Below are positions 1-10,700 of a stretch of 64,000 nt of DNA, one piece after another. This DNA comes from Prorocentrum cordatum (taxonomy: Eukaryota > Sar > Dinophyceae > Prorocentrales > Prorocentraceae): NCBI GenBank assembly GCA_963575745.1, contig CAUYUJ010000914.1, positions 304,290-368,289 on the forward strand, written 5' to 3'. The first letter of the stretch is position 1, and each line of letters begins with the position of its first letter. The notes below the pieces were generated by a model that was not told the DNA's origin, did no database searches, and worked only from the letters and a program-made list of their open reading frames with translations. A program made the position numbers and the translations under genes.

Positions 1-3000
1 CCACCACGCCCTTGCACTCACCCTCTCCTGGCGACTCAGGTTTTGGGCTCCCCACCCTACCATTTTGCGCCCCTAACCGCCCACGCCCCCCACCACGCCC
101 CGGCACCCACCCTCTCCTGGAGACACAGGTTTTGGGCCCTCCACCCTACAATTTTGCGCCCAAAACCGCCCACGCCCTCCACCACGCCCCGGCACCCACC
201 CTGTCCTACCATGTCCTGGAGACCCAGGGTTTGGGCCTCCCCACCTTACCATTTTGCGCCCAAAACCGCCCACGCCCCCCACCACGCCCCGGCACCCACC
301 CTCTCCTGGAGACTTAGTGGGCCCTCCCACCCTATCATTTTGCGCCCAAAACCGCCCACGCCCCCCACCACGCCCCGGCACCCACCCTCTCCTGGAGACT
401 CAGGTTTTGGGCCTCCCACCCTACAATTTTGCGCCCACAACCGCCCACGCCCCCCACCACGCCCTGGCACCCACCCTCTCCTGGAGACTGACGTTTTGGG
501 CTCCCCCACCCTACCATTTTGCGCCCAAAGCCGCCCACGCCCTCCACCACGCCCCAGCACCCACCCTCTCCTGGAGACTTAGGTTTTGGCCCTCCCCACC
601 CTACCATTTTGCGCCCAGAACCGCCCACGCCCTCCACCACGCGTCGGCACCCACCCTCTACCCTACCATTTTGCGCCCAAAGCCGCCCACGCACCCCACC
701 ACGCCCCGCCACCCACTCTCTCCTGGAGACTCAGGTTTTGGGGCTCCCCCACCCTACCATTTTGCGCCGACAACCGCCCACGCCTTCCACCACGCCCCGG
801 CACCCACCGTCTCCTGGAGATTCAAGTTTTCGGCCCCCCCACCCTATCATTTTGCGCCCACAACCGCCCGCGCCCTCCACCACACCCCGGCACCCACCCT
901 CTCCTGGAGACTCAGGTTTTGGGCCCCCCCACCCTATCATTTTGCGCCCAAAACCGCCCACGCCCCCCACCACGCCCCGGCACCCACCCTCTCCTGGAGA
1001 CTCATGATTTGGGCACCCCCACCCTACCATTTTACTCCCAAAACCGTCCACGCCCCCCACCGCGCCCCGGCACCAACTCTCCTGGAGACTCAGGTTTTGG
1101 CCCCCTCCACCCCACCATTTTGCGCCCAAAGCCGCCCACGCCCCCCACCGCGCACCGGCACACGCTTCTATCCTGGAGACTCAGTTTTGGGCCCCCCACC
1201 GTAACCATTTGCGCCCAAAACCCGCCCACGCCCCCACCACGCCCCTGCAAGGCACTAAACCGTCCTAGAGACTAAGTTTTTGGGCCCTTCCAACCCTACC
1301 ATATGCGCCCAAAACGGGCCCATGCCGGATCAACACGGACCCCCGACATACTCTACTGGAGACCAGTTTTGCCCCCCCCCCCCCCCCTCCCCCCCCCCCC
1401 CCCCCCCCCCCCCTCCTTCTGCGCCCAAAAGCCGCCCCACGCTCCCCACCACGCCCCGCACCCACCCTCTCCTGGAGAACTTTGGTTTTGGGAAACCCCA
1501 CCCTCACATTTTGCGCCCAAAACCGCCCACGCCCCCACCAGCCCCAGCACCCACCTCTCCTGGACACTTAGGCTTTGGGCTCCCCCACCCTCTTCCGATC
1601 TTTGCGCCCAAAACCGCCCACGCCTCCCACCTCGCCCCGGCACCCACCGTCTCCTTGAGACTCAGGTTTTGGGCTTCCCCACCATATCATTTTGCGCCCA
1701 AAACCGCCCACGTCTCCCACCACGCCCTGGCACACACCCTCTCCTCGACACTTAGGTTTTGGGCTCCCCCACCCTACCATTTTGCGCCCAAAACCGCCCA
1801 CGCCCCCCACCACGCCCTGGCTCCCACCCTCTCCTGGAGACTCAGGTTTTGGGCTCCCCCACCCTACCATTTTGCCCCCAAAACCGCCCACGCCCCCACC
1901 ACGCCTCGGCACCCACCCTCTCCTGGAGACTCATGTTTTTGGGGGCCCCCCACCATACCCCACCATTTTGCGCCCAAAAACGCGCACCCCCCCGCCACGC
2001 TCTGGCACCCACCCCATCCCCATGGAGGACCTGACGTTTTGGCCTTCCCCACCCAACCATTTTGCGCCCGCAACCGCCCACGCCCCCAACCACGCCCCGG
2101 CACTCACCCTCTCCTGGCGACTCATGATTTGGGCCCCCCACCCTATCATTTTGCGCCCAAAACCGACCACTCCCACCACCACGCCCCGGCACCCACCCTC
2201 TCCTGGAGACTCAGGTTTGGGGCCCCCCCACCTTTACCATTTTGCGCACCAAAACCCGCTTTTCGCCTCCACCACGCCCCAGCACCCACCCCTGTCCTTT
2301 ACCATGTCCTGGAGACCCAGGGTTTGGGCCCTCCCACCTTACCATTTTGCGCCCAAAACCGCCCACGCCCCCCACCACGCCCCGGCACCCACCCTCTCCT
2401 GGAGACTTAGGTTTTGGGCCCTCCCACCCTACCATTTTGCGCCCAAAACCGCCCACGCCCCCCACCACGCCCCGGCACCTACCCTCTCCTGGAGACTCAG
2501 GTTTTGGGCCTCCCACCCTACCATTTTGCGCTCAAAACCGCGCACGCCCCCCACCACGCCCTGGCACCCAACATCTCCTTGAGACTGAAGTTTTGGGCCT
2601 CCCCTCACCCACCATTGTTGCCCCCAAAGCCGCCCACGCCTCCAACACGCCCCGGCACCCACCGTCTCCAAGAGACTTAGGTTTTGGGCCCACCACACTT
2701 ACCATTTTGGCCAAACCGCCCCGCCCCTCCACCACGCGCGGCACCCACCCTCCGATTCCTTACCATTTTGAGCCCAAAACGCCCACGCCCCCCACCACGC
2801 CACGGGGGGGGCCCACTTACTCTCTCCTGGAGACTCAGGTTTTGGGGCTCCCCCACCCTACCATTTTGCGCCCAAAACCGCCCACGCCCCCCACCACGCC
2901 CCGGCACCCACCGTCTCCTGGAGATTCAGGTTTTCGGCCCCCCCACCCTATCATTTTGCGCCCACAACCGCCCGCGCCCCCCACCACGCCCCGGCACCCA

Positions 3001-4440
3001 CCCTGTCCTGGAGACTCAAGTTTTGAGCCCCCCCATCCTACCATTCTGCGCCCAAAACCGCCCACGCCCCCCACCACGCCCCGGCACCCCACCCTCTCCT
3101 CGAGACTCATGATTTGGGTATTTGGTCCCCCCACCCTAAACATTTTGCGCCCAAAAACAGGCCCACGCCACCCACGCGCCCGGCAACCCATTCCTTCTCC
3201 TGGGACTTCAGTTTGGCCCGCCACCCTACAATTTTAGCCCAAAGCCGCCCTCGCCCCCCACCACGCTCCGGCACCCACCCTCTCCTGGAAACTCAGGTTT
3301 TGGGCCGTCCCACCGTGCCATTTTGCACCCAAAACCGCCCACGCCCCCCACCACGCCCCGGCACTAACCCTGTCCTAGAGACTAGGCTCGGGGCCCTCCA
3401 ACTCTACCATCTTTGCGCCCAAAACGCCACGCCCCCCACCAACGCCCCGGCATCCATCCTCTCTGGGCCTAGGTTTTGACCCCCCCCCCCCCCCCCCCCC
3501 CCCCCCACCCCCACCCACCCTAACCATCTGCGCCCAAAGCCTCCCACGCCCCCCCCACCACAGCTCCGCACCAACCCTTCTCCTGGAGACCCTCAGTGTG
3601 GGGCCCTCCACCCTACCATTTTGCGCCCACAACCGCCCACGCCCCCCACCACGCCTCGGCACCCACCCTCTCCTGGACACTTAGGTTTTGGGCTCCCCCA
3701 CCCTATCATTTTGCACCCAAAACCGCCCACGCCCCCCACCACGCCCCGGCACCCACCCACTCCTTGAGACTCAAGTTTTGGGCTTCCCCACCTTATCATT
3801 TTGCGCCCAAAACCGCCCACGTCTCCCACCACGCCCGGCACACCACCCTCTCCTGGACCACTTCGGTTTGGGCTCCCCCAACTACACTTTGCGCCCAAAA
3901 CCGCCCACGCTCCCCACACGCCCCGGAACCAACCTCTCTGGGAGACTCAGGTTTTTGGGCCCCCACCTTACCATTTTGCCGCCAAAAACAGCCCACGCCC
4001 CCCACCACGCCCCAGCACCCACCCTCTCCTGGAGACTCATGTTTTGGGCCAACCCACCCTCCCATTTTGCGCCCAAAACCGCCCACGCCCCCCACCGCGC
4101 CCCGGCACCCACCCTCTCCTGGAGACTCAAGTTTTGGGCTTCCCCACCCAACCATTTTGCGCCCACAACCGCGCACGCCCCCCACCACGCCCCGGCACTC
4201 ACCCTGTCCTGGCGACTCTGGTTTTTGGCCCCCCCACCGTACCATTTTGCGCCCAAAACCGCGCGCGCACCCCACCACGCCCCGGCACCCATCCTCTCCT
4301 GGAGACTCAGGTTTTGGGTTCCCCCACCCTACCATTTTGCGCCCAAAGCCGCCCACGCCCTCCACCACGCCCCGGCACCCACCCTTTCCTGGAGACTCAG
4401 TTCTTGGGATCCCCCACCCTACCATTTTGCGCTCAAAACC
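1..4440. repeat. ~90-bp GC-rich minisatellite array, block 1
   Basis: About fifty tandem units of roughly 90 bp. Each contains the landmarks CTCTCCTGGAGACT, TTTTGGGC, CATTTTGCGCCC and CACGCCCCGGCACCCACC; for example CTCCTGGAGA starts at 811, 901 and 991. Units diverge by substitutions and small indels, and some are truncated (304-330, 640-665). Poly-C runs interrupt the array at 1373-1415 and 3479-3507. Because the unit is a multiple of three and stop-poor, long open frames run through it in several frames of both strands (for instance 254-1204 and 3596-4630 on plus). They differ only as frame shadows of one repeat, so no protein is called. Confidence 0.95.
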
Positions 4441-4640
4441 CATCGACATAACCAACCACGCTCCGCCTTCCACCACGCCCCAGCATCGCTATCCCATGAA
4501 GCAGCTGTCCGCGGGGCCGCGCTCCCCGCCATCCCCCCCCCCCCCTCCAAACACCGACCGCGACCCCTCACCGATCCCCGAGCCACGCTCCCAGCACGCC
4601 CCCGCACCCCCACCCCATGGAACGCCATGACGCGTCATCG
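4441..4640. other. Spacer between minisatellite and Helitron coding end
   Basis: This stretch holds a decaying last minisatellite unit (to about 4490), a short GC hairpin at 4511-4529 (arms GCGGGG and CCCCGC, 7-base loop) and a C-rich tract. On the minus strand it lies just downstream of the Helitron stop codon, where a Helitron 3' hairpin would be expected. A CTRR terminus at the usual 10-12 bp from the hairpin is not evident, so the 3' end of the element is not defined. Confidence 0.4.
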
Positions 4641-6476
4641 CTACTTCGACTTTCCTTTCTTGGCCATCGATTCATAACTCCGATCGGCGACCTCCTTCCT
4701 TTTACGCTCTTCGTGCTCGAAGCACTTGTTGCACCGCTGCATTCCATTTGATTTCTTCGACGTCCGCTTGGCCAACCAGCGGTCGTAATCAGCTTTCGGG
4801 AACACGCCCTTGCAGCCGATGCATTTCCAACATCCGCGCTGCACTCTCGTCTTTTCGATGCAAACCATGCACTTGCGGTCCTGATCAGCCACGTTGACCC
4901 ACATGCGCACCGAAAAAAACTCCCGCCGCAGACATTCTCCGCACCCCGCGCACGTTTTCACATCCTTCCGGCTTTCAGCGACCCGCTCTGAGGCTGCGGC
5001 GTCGACGCACGTGGCACACGCTTTCGACGCCCCGTTCCTGAGCTGGTGAGGGGAAAACTCCTCCGTCGTCTTCGCCTCGCCGCACTTTGAGCAAATCACC
5101 CGTTTTCCGGCCTCGGCGCGCGCCTTCTCCTCCTTTCTCTGCGACTTCTTACACGACTTGCATGTCGGTTCATCCATGCACTGTTCCGCTTTAGGAAAAT
5201 CGACACGCAACTGCTCCTGGCCGCAGCGCGAACACAGCAGGTGCCGCTTGGGCTCCTCGCACTCGAGGCACATTCCTCCTTTACATCGGGCGTTCCCTGC
5301 CTTCTCCCACTGCAAATACACGAACGCATCCTCGTACTTCCGCACCTCGCATACGTAACACTTTCGCCTCTCGGGACAGTCCACGCAACGCCGTGACGTG
5401 AGCTTCGAGCTGTGGTGTTGGGACGTGTGGAATGCATCCTGGCCCTTCCACAGATAGCACTCCGTACACTGCCACGGCGTGCCAATGCTCTTTTTGCCTT
5501 CCAAGCACAACTTGCACACGCGGAGGCCGTCGTCCCGGCTCCACTGCCCGAGCGCATACTGGTTCTTGTACTTCACCGACGAGCACAGCGCGCACCGCCC
5601 TGCAGGCATGAACTCCTTCTCGATTGCATCCCAATCCATGGGATCTCCACGCAACGACTGCAATAGTAATCCGGGCCCCTTCCGCTCCTTCTGAGTGTAC
5701 GGCTCGCGGTCGAAAGGCCGAAATATCAGCATGTCCTCGCGGCGACGCACGCGCGTCAGAGCCACATAACTCGACAACGGCGACGTGCTCCCGCCAATCC
5801 TCAGATCCACGATGACACCTTGCTTAAATGTCTGGCCTTGTGCTGAGTGGGCCGTGACACCAAACGCCGGGGCCAAAGGAAACTGCCGCCGCTTCACTTT
5901 CAGACGCGGATACGGCCGGCCCTTGTCCACGAACCAATCTTTTCTCTGCGGGCTAACTGGGTGCAGGCCCGGAGTTCGGAGCCCCGGAATGGTCCACTTG
6001 CATGGGATCACGTTACCTGCATCATCGCGACCTTCGTCGAAAAGGACAAATATCACTTTCGGCGTCTTCTGCAAAATGGTCTCCCCTCCCCGGGAGACGC
6101 GACCCGCTCCTTCCTCGCCATCACACACCCATGAGTGCACGGTCCCCACGCGTCCGCGGAGCAGGTACTTGTCCTCGCTGCGATCGATATGATCGGTGAG
6201 GGCCACGGGCATTCCCTCCGCGAGTGGCAAAAACCCATACAGGTCCCCGCTCTCCTTGTCGTGGCGCTGCAGCCAGGCCATCTTTTGGTGTGGCAGATCT
6301 GGCCGCTCTCGTAGCGCATCCGGCGTCGGAGTGTCGCGCGCAGGGACGTACACCATCGGCTTCTCGTGCAGTCGGGCATATTGCGACGCTCGGAGCTTGT
6401 TCACCTCATACTTGACGTCGTTATTCGGGAACACTCCGGGGGCACACCGAAACTTCGCCGTGTGGATGCGCGGATC
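4641..6476 (-). pseudogene. Helitron helicase C-terminal half plus CxxC zinc array (out of frame with N-terminal half)
   Basis: The open frame runs 6539-4641 (632 codons), but homology to the helicase begins only after the 7-bp duplication near 6477-6483; its first ~20 codons are frameshift noise. It carries the PIF1/RecD-type C-terminal motifs TAHSAQGQT (about residues 229-237 of the open frame) and YVALTRVR (258-265), which couple ATP hydrolysis to strand separation. From about 5600 to 4690 follow seven modules of CxxC, 20-25 residues, CxxC, several with a Phe-Ser or Phe between the pairs, such as CSKCGEAKTTEEFS. This pattern resembles Stc1-type zinc domains. The tail is Lys-rich and ends at TAG (4641). 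A second copy of the helicase part lies at 21121-22179 without the duplication, which shows that the frame break is a lesion and not programmed structure. Confidence 0.85.
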
Positions 6477-7755
6477 GCGGATCATCTGGACCAGCGATGA
6501 CGAGCCGGCGCCGTTCGCGCTCGTGCCTGCACTGTGCACATTCCTGCCTGCGGACGTCCTTCGGGGTCACTGCGCGCTGACGGCGTGCTCCGACAGCGTC
6601 CTTCTGCGACACCCCTGCGCCGTCACCCAAGGCCTGACATCTCGTGTTCCCACACTCAACCTGACCGTGTAGCCAACTTCCTGGCACACCAGTATCACGC
6701 CCGTGCAAGAAGGAATGTGTGTCTTCCGTGAGGTCTCCTTTGCGGAACTCCTCTTGCACGGATTTCAGCCAGGCATCGTCGCAACGCTCGCACTCCACTA
6801 GCTCCGTTACCCCCTGCACGCCCTCCTGACCACCCCCCCAAAGGAGAGCTTGCCCGTGTAGCACTGGCGGGAGCGAGGTATACCTCCGAGCCTCCGCGAT
6901 GCGCTCCGTTGGCACGTCTGCAAGGAACCCCCCGTCCGGAGGCGCCAGCTGCCAAAAATCTCCGCTCAGCACGACGTTCAAGCCTCCGAAGGGCCGCGGC
7001 ACTCCGTCTTCCCCGCACTTCTGGGTGCCGACGTCCCGAATGACGCTGCGAAGCTTCTGGTCTACTTCGGCAAGCAGCCGGGCGCTGACCATGCTGATCT
7101 CGTCGATGAACAACCACCTCCACTGCAGAACTCGCTTCGCTGTATCGTACTGAAGTTTCACATTTTCCCCCTTCTCGTCGCCACGTTTGACGGCGGGAAT
7201 TCCGCAGGCGTGATGCATGGTGTCTCCGCCGAGCAGCTGCGCCATGACTGCCTGGAAGGCCGTGATTTGAAAATGGACGCCAATCGTCCACTTCATGATG
7301 TCTTCGAACAGCTCTTTCCGCAGAAGGCGCAGCACGTGTGATTTCCCTGTGCCGGGCCCTCCGTGCATGCACCAACGCAGCGGGTCACCCATGCCCACGC
7401 CCCCTCGCGCCTCCCCGTCCAGCTCTTGCATCACCCTTTCTGCTACATGCTTGACCATTTCGAACTGCTTCGCGTTGACGACGCACCGGCCTGTGTCTTT
7501 GTCAGTCCTGAACTCCAGCTCCCTGAGCCACTTCACCACCTGGCCGGAAGTCGCCCCTCCCTGCGCCTCCACCTTCCCACTTCCTTCCTCCGCCGCCACT
7601 CTGTCGGCCATTGATTTTTCCTTGTTTCGCGACGCCCTTGCTGCGGCTTGCACGGCCTCCAGATCACAGCTGACCGCTGTCGGCCAAGCGTTCCGGACTT
7701 CCCCTAGCGACTTTTCACTCGGGCGCTGGCCCCACACTTCCTGGGCCACGGCCAT
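6421..7755 (-). pseudogene. Helitron PIF1-family helicase, N-terminal half
   Basis: 444 codons from ATG at 7755; genuine homology ends near 6477, where a 7-bp duplication throws the frame. Walker A GGPGTGKS lies at about residues 132-139, the DEIS Walker B at 218-221 and motif III GDFWQLAPP at 265-273: the standard SF1B PIF1 set. In a Helitron this helicase unwinds DNA during rolling-circle transposition. The ATG is six codons downstream of the TAG that ends the Rep ORF and is in the same frame, so this is most likely the middle of one polyprotein and not a separate gene. The remaining motifs are in the adjacent frame at 4641-6476. Confidence 0.88.
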
Positions 7756-7776
7756 GCCTGCTTTCGAGTTCCGCTA
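7756..7776 (-). other. Single in-frame TAG and six-codon linker between Rep and helicase
   Basis: The stop TAG at 7776-7774 is followed by six sense codons and then the helicase ATG at 7755, all in one frame. Known Helitrons encode Rep and helicase as one protein, so this is either a nonsense mutation, a readthrough site, or a reinitiation arrangement. No readthrough context or structure was verified. Confidence 0.8.
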
Positions 7777-10700
7777 ATGGGAAGATCCACCCAGACCACC
7801 CTCCGCGCCACCGTCTTCTTCTCCACTACTGCTGTCACCGTCTCCGTCGTCCCGTTTCCGACCACCGACGCGTGACTTCAGAGCCTCGTCCAACTGGTCA
7901 AAGCCCACCTCCAGTTCTTGGTCGCTCACGTCCTCCTCACTCCGCGCGTCCTCCTGCTCCGCATCCCTCGGGCGCACGCGATACACGCTGAGGAAATTGC
8001 CCACGTACCGCGCAGCCTCTTCCGACTGCACTCCGCCGTCTAGCCACGACACCATAGCGCCCTCCCACGTTTTCGAGGCCCGCCGCAGTCCGCCTGCGAA
8101 CACCACGTGATCGTCTGCCTCTGACTGTCGCAGCGTCCACGGGTGGAAATAGGACATGACTATCCGCGCGGATCGTTCAGCTTCTCCGTTTCGGCTGCGA
8201 GGCACGGGAGCCCCGAAAAAGGTCGGCGCCAACGGCCTCTTGTTCCTGACAAGAACCCACGTGTGCCGCAGATGCCGGCATCCGTCAGTGTCTGGAAAGG
8301 CAACCCAATCTTTCCCTGCGTCGCCCTTCACCATGTAATCCACACCAGGCACTAGCTCTTCCGCCTGCTCCTGCCTCCGACCCCATTCCTTCACTTTCTG
8401 CTCCCCTTCTGCTGTCAAGAAAGCGTGGTGCCTGTCCCGATCGGCTCTGGCGTCCCTTATACTGGTGGGGTACGCCACGAGCACAGGCCTCCAATACGTC
8501 ACGAACTCGCACGGCGACAAGTGCCACAGGTCGTCCCGCTTCGGGCGAAGTCCGTACAACATGGCCACATCCCTGATAGTGACTTTCCGGAGCCTCGGGT
8601 TTCGCATATCCACCTCCGCGAACTGTGCTTTGCGCCCTCCTGTTGTGCCGTCCGACAGCCTCTCCACCGTCTCGACGTACTCGCGTCCGTAGAAACCGAT
8701 CGTCTCACAGGTCTTGATTGACTCTGCCGACGTCACATCGTTATCCATGGCATACGCTCGAAGATTCGCACACTCCACCTGCCCACGAACGATGCCCTTC
8801 CCGTAGGCGTCGCTCATGATGCGCGTCGACATCCGCTTGCCGACGTAGTTCGCGTTCTCCCCGCGCAGCTGTCGGCTGAGCTTCTCGATCCCTCTGGAGC
8901 ACTCGCGGACTTCATGGAAGGCCAGGGGCTGCCGCTTCGTGCAGTAATCACACGCATACCCTGCCTGGGCGTCCTGAGCCATCTGGACCACCTTGATGAT
9001 GGCGGCGTCGTTCTGCCTCTCCGCACACCCTTTGCCGCACGTGCAACTCTCGCTTGTGATCGGCAACCTGTACGGCAGCTGCACGTCCGAATTGAACCGC
9101 TGCGCGGCAAGCATGCATGGGTGTGTCCCATTCAGACTCTCATGGTTCATGGGCCCATGCAAACTCCCGACGCGGTTCCGCCTGCCTGCCTTCGGCATAT
9201 CCAGCTGCGTCGCCAGCCCTGGGCAGATCACAACCGGATGGTCGATGAGCTGCGTCGTTCGTGGGAAATCGGCTTTACAGAGCTTAGGGTTGTCCTTTCG
9301 ACGACACGCTGGCAAGGGCACCCTCTCCCCCGTCTCCGGGTTCTCCAGGTGCACGTGGTGCTGCTTCCGCTCTTGGAGGTACTGCACATCCCCGTCGAGG
9401 TACCTCCTCTCCCACGCGCACGCTTCCCCCGTCTCTTCCCGCTGCGTCACTCCCTGTCCCGCCCTGCGCGTCTGATACGTCGGACGGCACACCAGCCCAC
9501 ACTCAGCTTTGTACTCCGGCCACGCGGCCTCCGCTCCTTCCAGATTTTTCTCCAGACCGTCTGGGGTGACGCGCGCTGAGTACTCCTGTCGGCAAACCCG
9601 GCGCTTGTACTCCAACGACTCTTTTACCAATGATCGCCCCCACCCGTCCACATTGTCCCGGACGCGTTCGAAGATCTTGTCCAGCGGCGTGTGCTGGTGT
9701 AGACATTGTACGAACACCTGACAGTGCGCATGGAGCGCGCCCGTCGACTTTTGCGCTTCGATAGAGACATAGCACGCGTCCACCCTGCCGAACACCCCAC
9801 CTTCCGGCGCCGCATTGCTTCCGAACAAATCCTGGCACGGCGTCATTCGCTCACTATGGTTGCATCTCGGACAGTGCGGACACGTGCGCATTCCGAAAAG
9901 ATGCCGCATCGTCGCGTCCACGATCACACGGAAGCCCTCCACGCTCGCCATCGGATCCCGAGCGAGTATCTTTCTGCGCTCCTCCCACGTAGGCAATTGC
10001 GACATTATCGCCGCCAGCGGTAATTCCAGGCGCACGTCATCCGTTCCTGGAGCGACCTGCGGCCACTCCCGACTACCCGCTGCCCGCGACGCACCGATGT
10101 CGCTCTCCGCATTGTGGACGGGGTCACGACGACGCGTGCGCGACAACCGTACCATGATGAGATTGTGCCCTTCGTCGGGAGAGAAGGTCACGAAAATCGG
10201 TACACCATACCGTACGCGGAGCGCGTTGGTTTGGAACCGCATGACCCGTCGCGTCTCCTGAGTCCCTGGTAGCCGCCGCGACGTGTGCTCGATGTTCGCG
10301 AGCAACTTGTGGGCAGCTCTGCCGAGTCCAGGAACGTAGCGCACTTTCGTCATGTCCCCCATGACTTTCTGCTTCTTACCGTTCACGTCCTGATATTTCC
10401 CTGCCAATGCACGGTAGATCTGCTTCGCCCCTTCGCTGATCTCCTCGGGGGTGATTTGCGCGTCCACATCCTTCGGGTTCGCGGATACGTACGTAAACCA
10501 CGTCCTGCTGAGGTTCACCGCCGAACGGAATACCAAGTTCCATGACACAAACCCGAAATGCCAATCGCGCGCCAACTGGCTCTCTACGCGACGACTCATG
10601 ATGCGAACCCACAGCGGCAGCTCCACCCGCGGGGCCTCTTCAGAACGCCGATACCGCGGACGCTTCAAGAAAGCCGGCATGTCGGGCATGCCTGTACAGT

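Noticed and set aside
4511-4529. Helitron 3' terminal hairpin
   Set aside because: The hairpin exists, but no CTRR terminus at the expected distance could be identified.
254-4677. Long plus-strand proline/histidine-rich ORFs in the minisatellite
   Set aside because: All are frame shadows of the 90-bp unit and equally open on the minus strand; no start, domain or codon signal distinguishes one.
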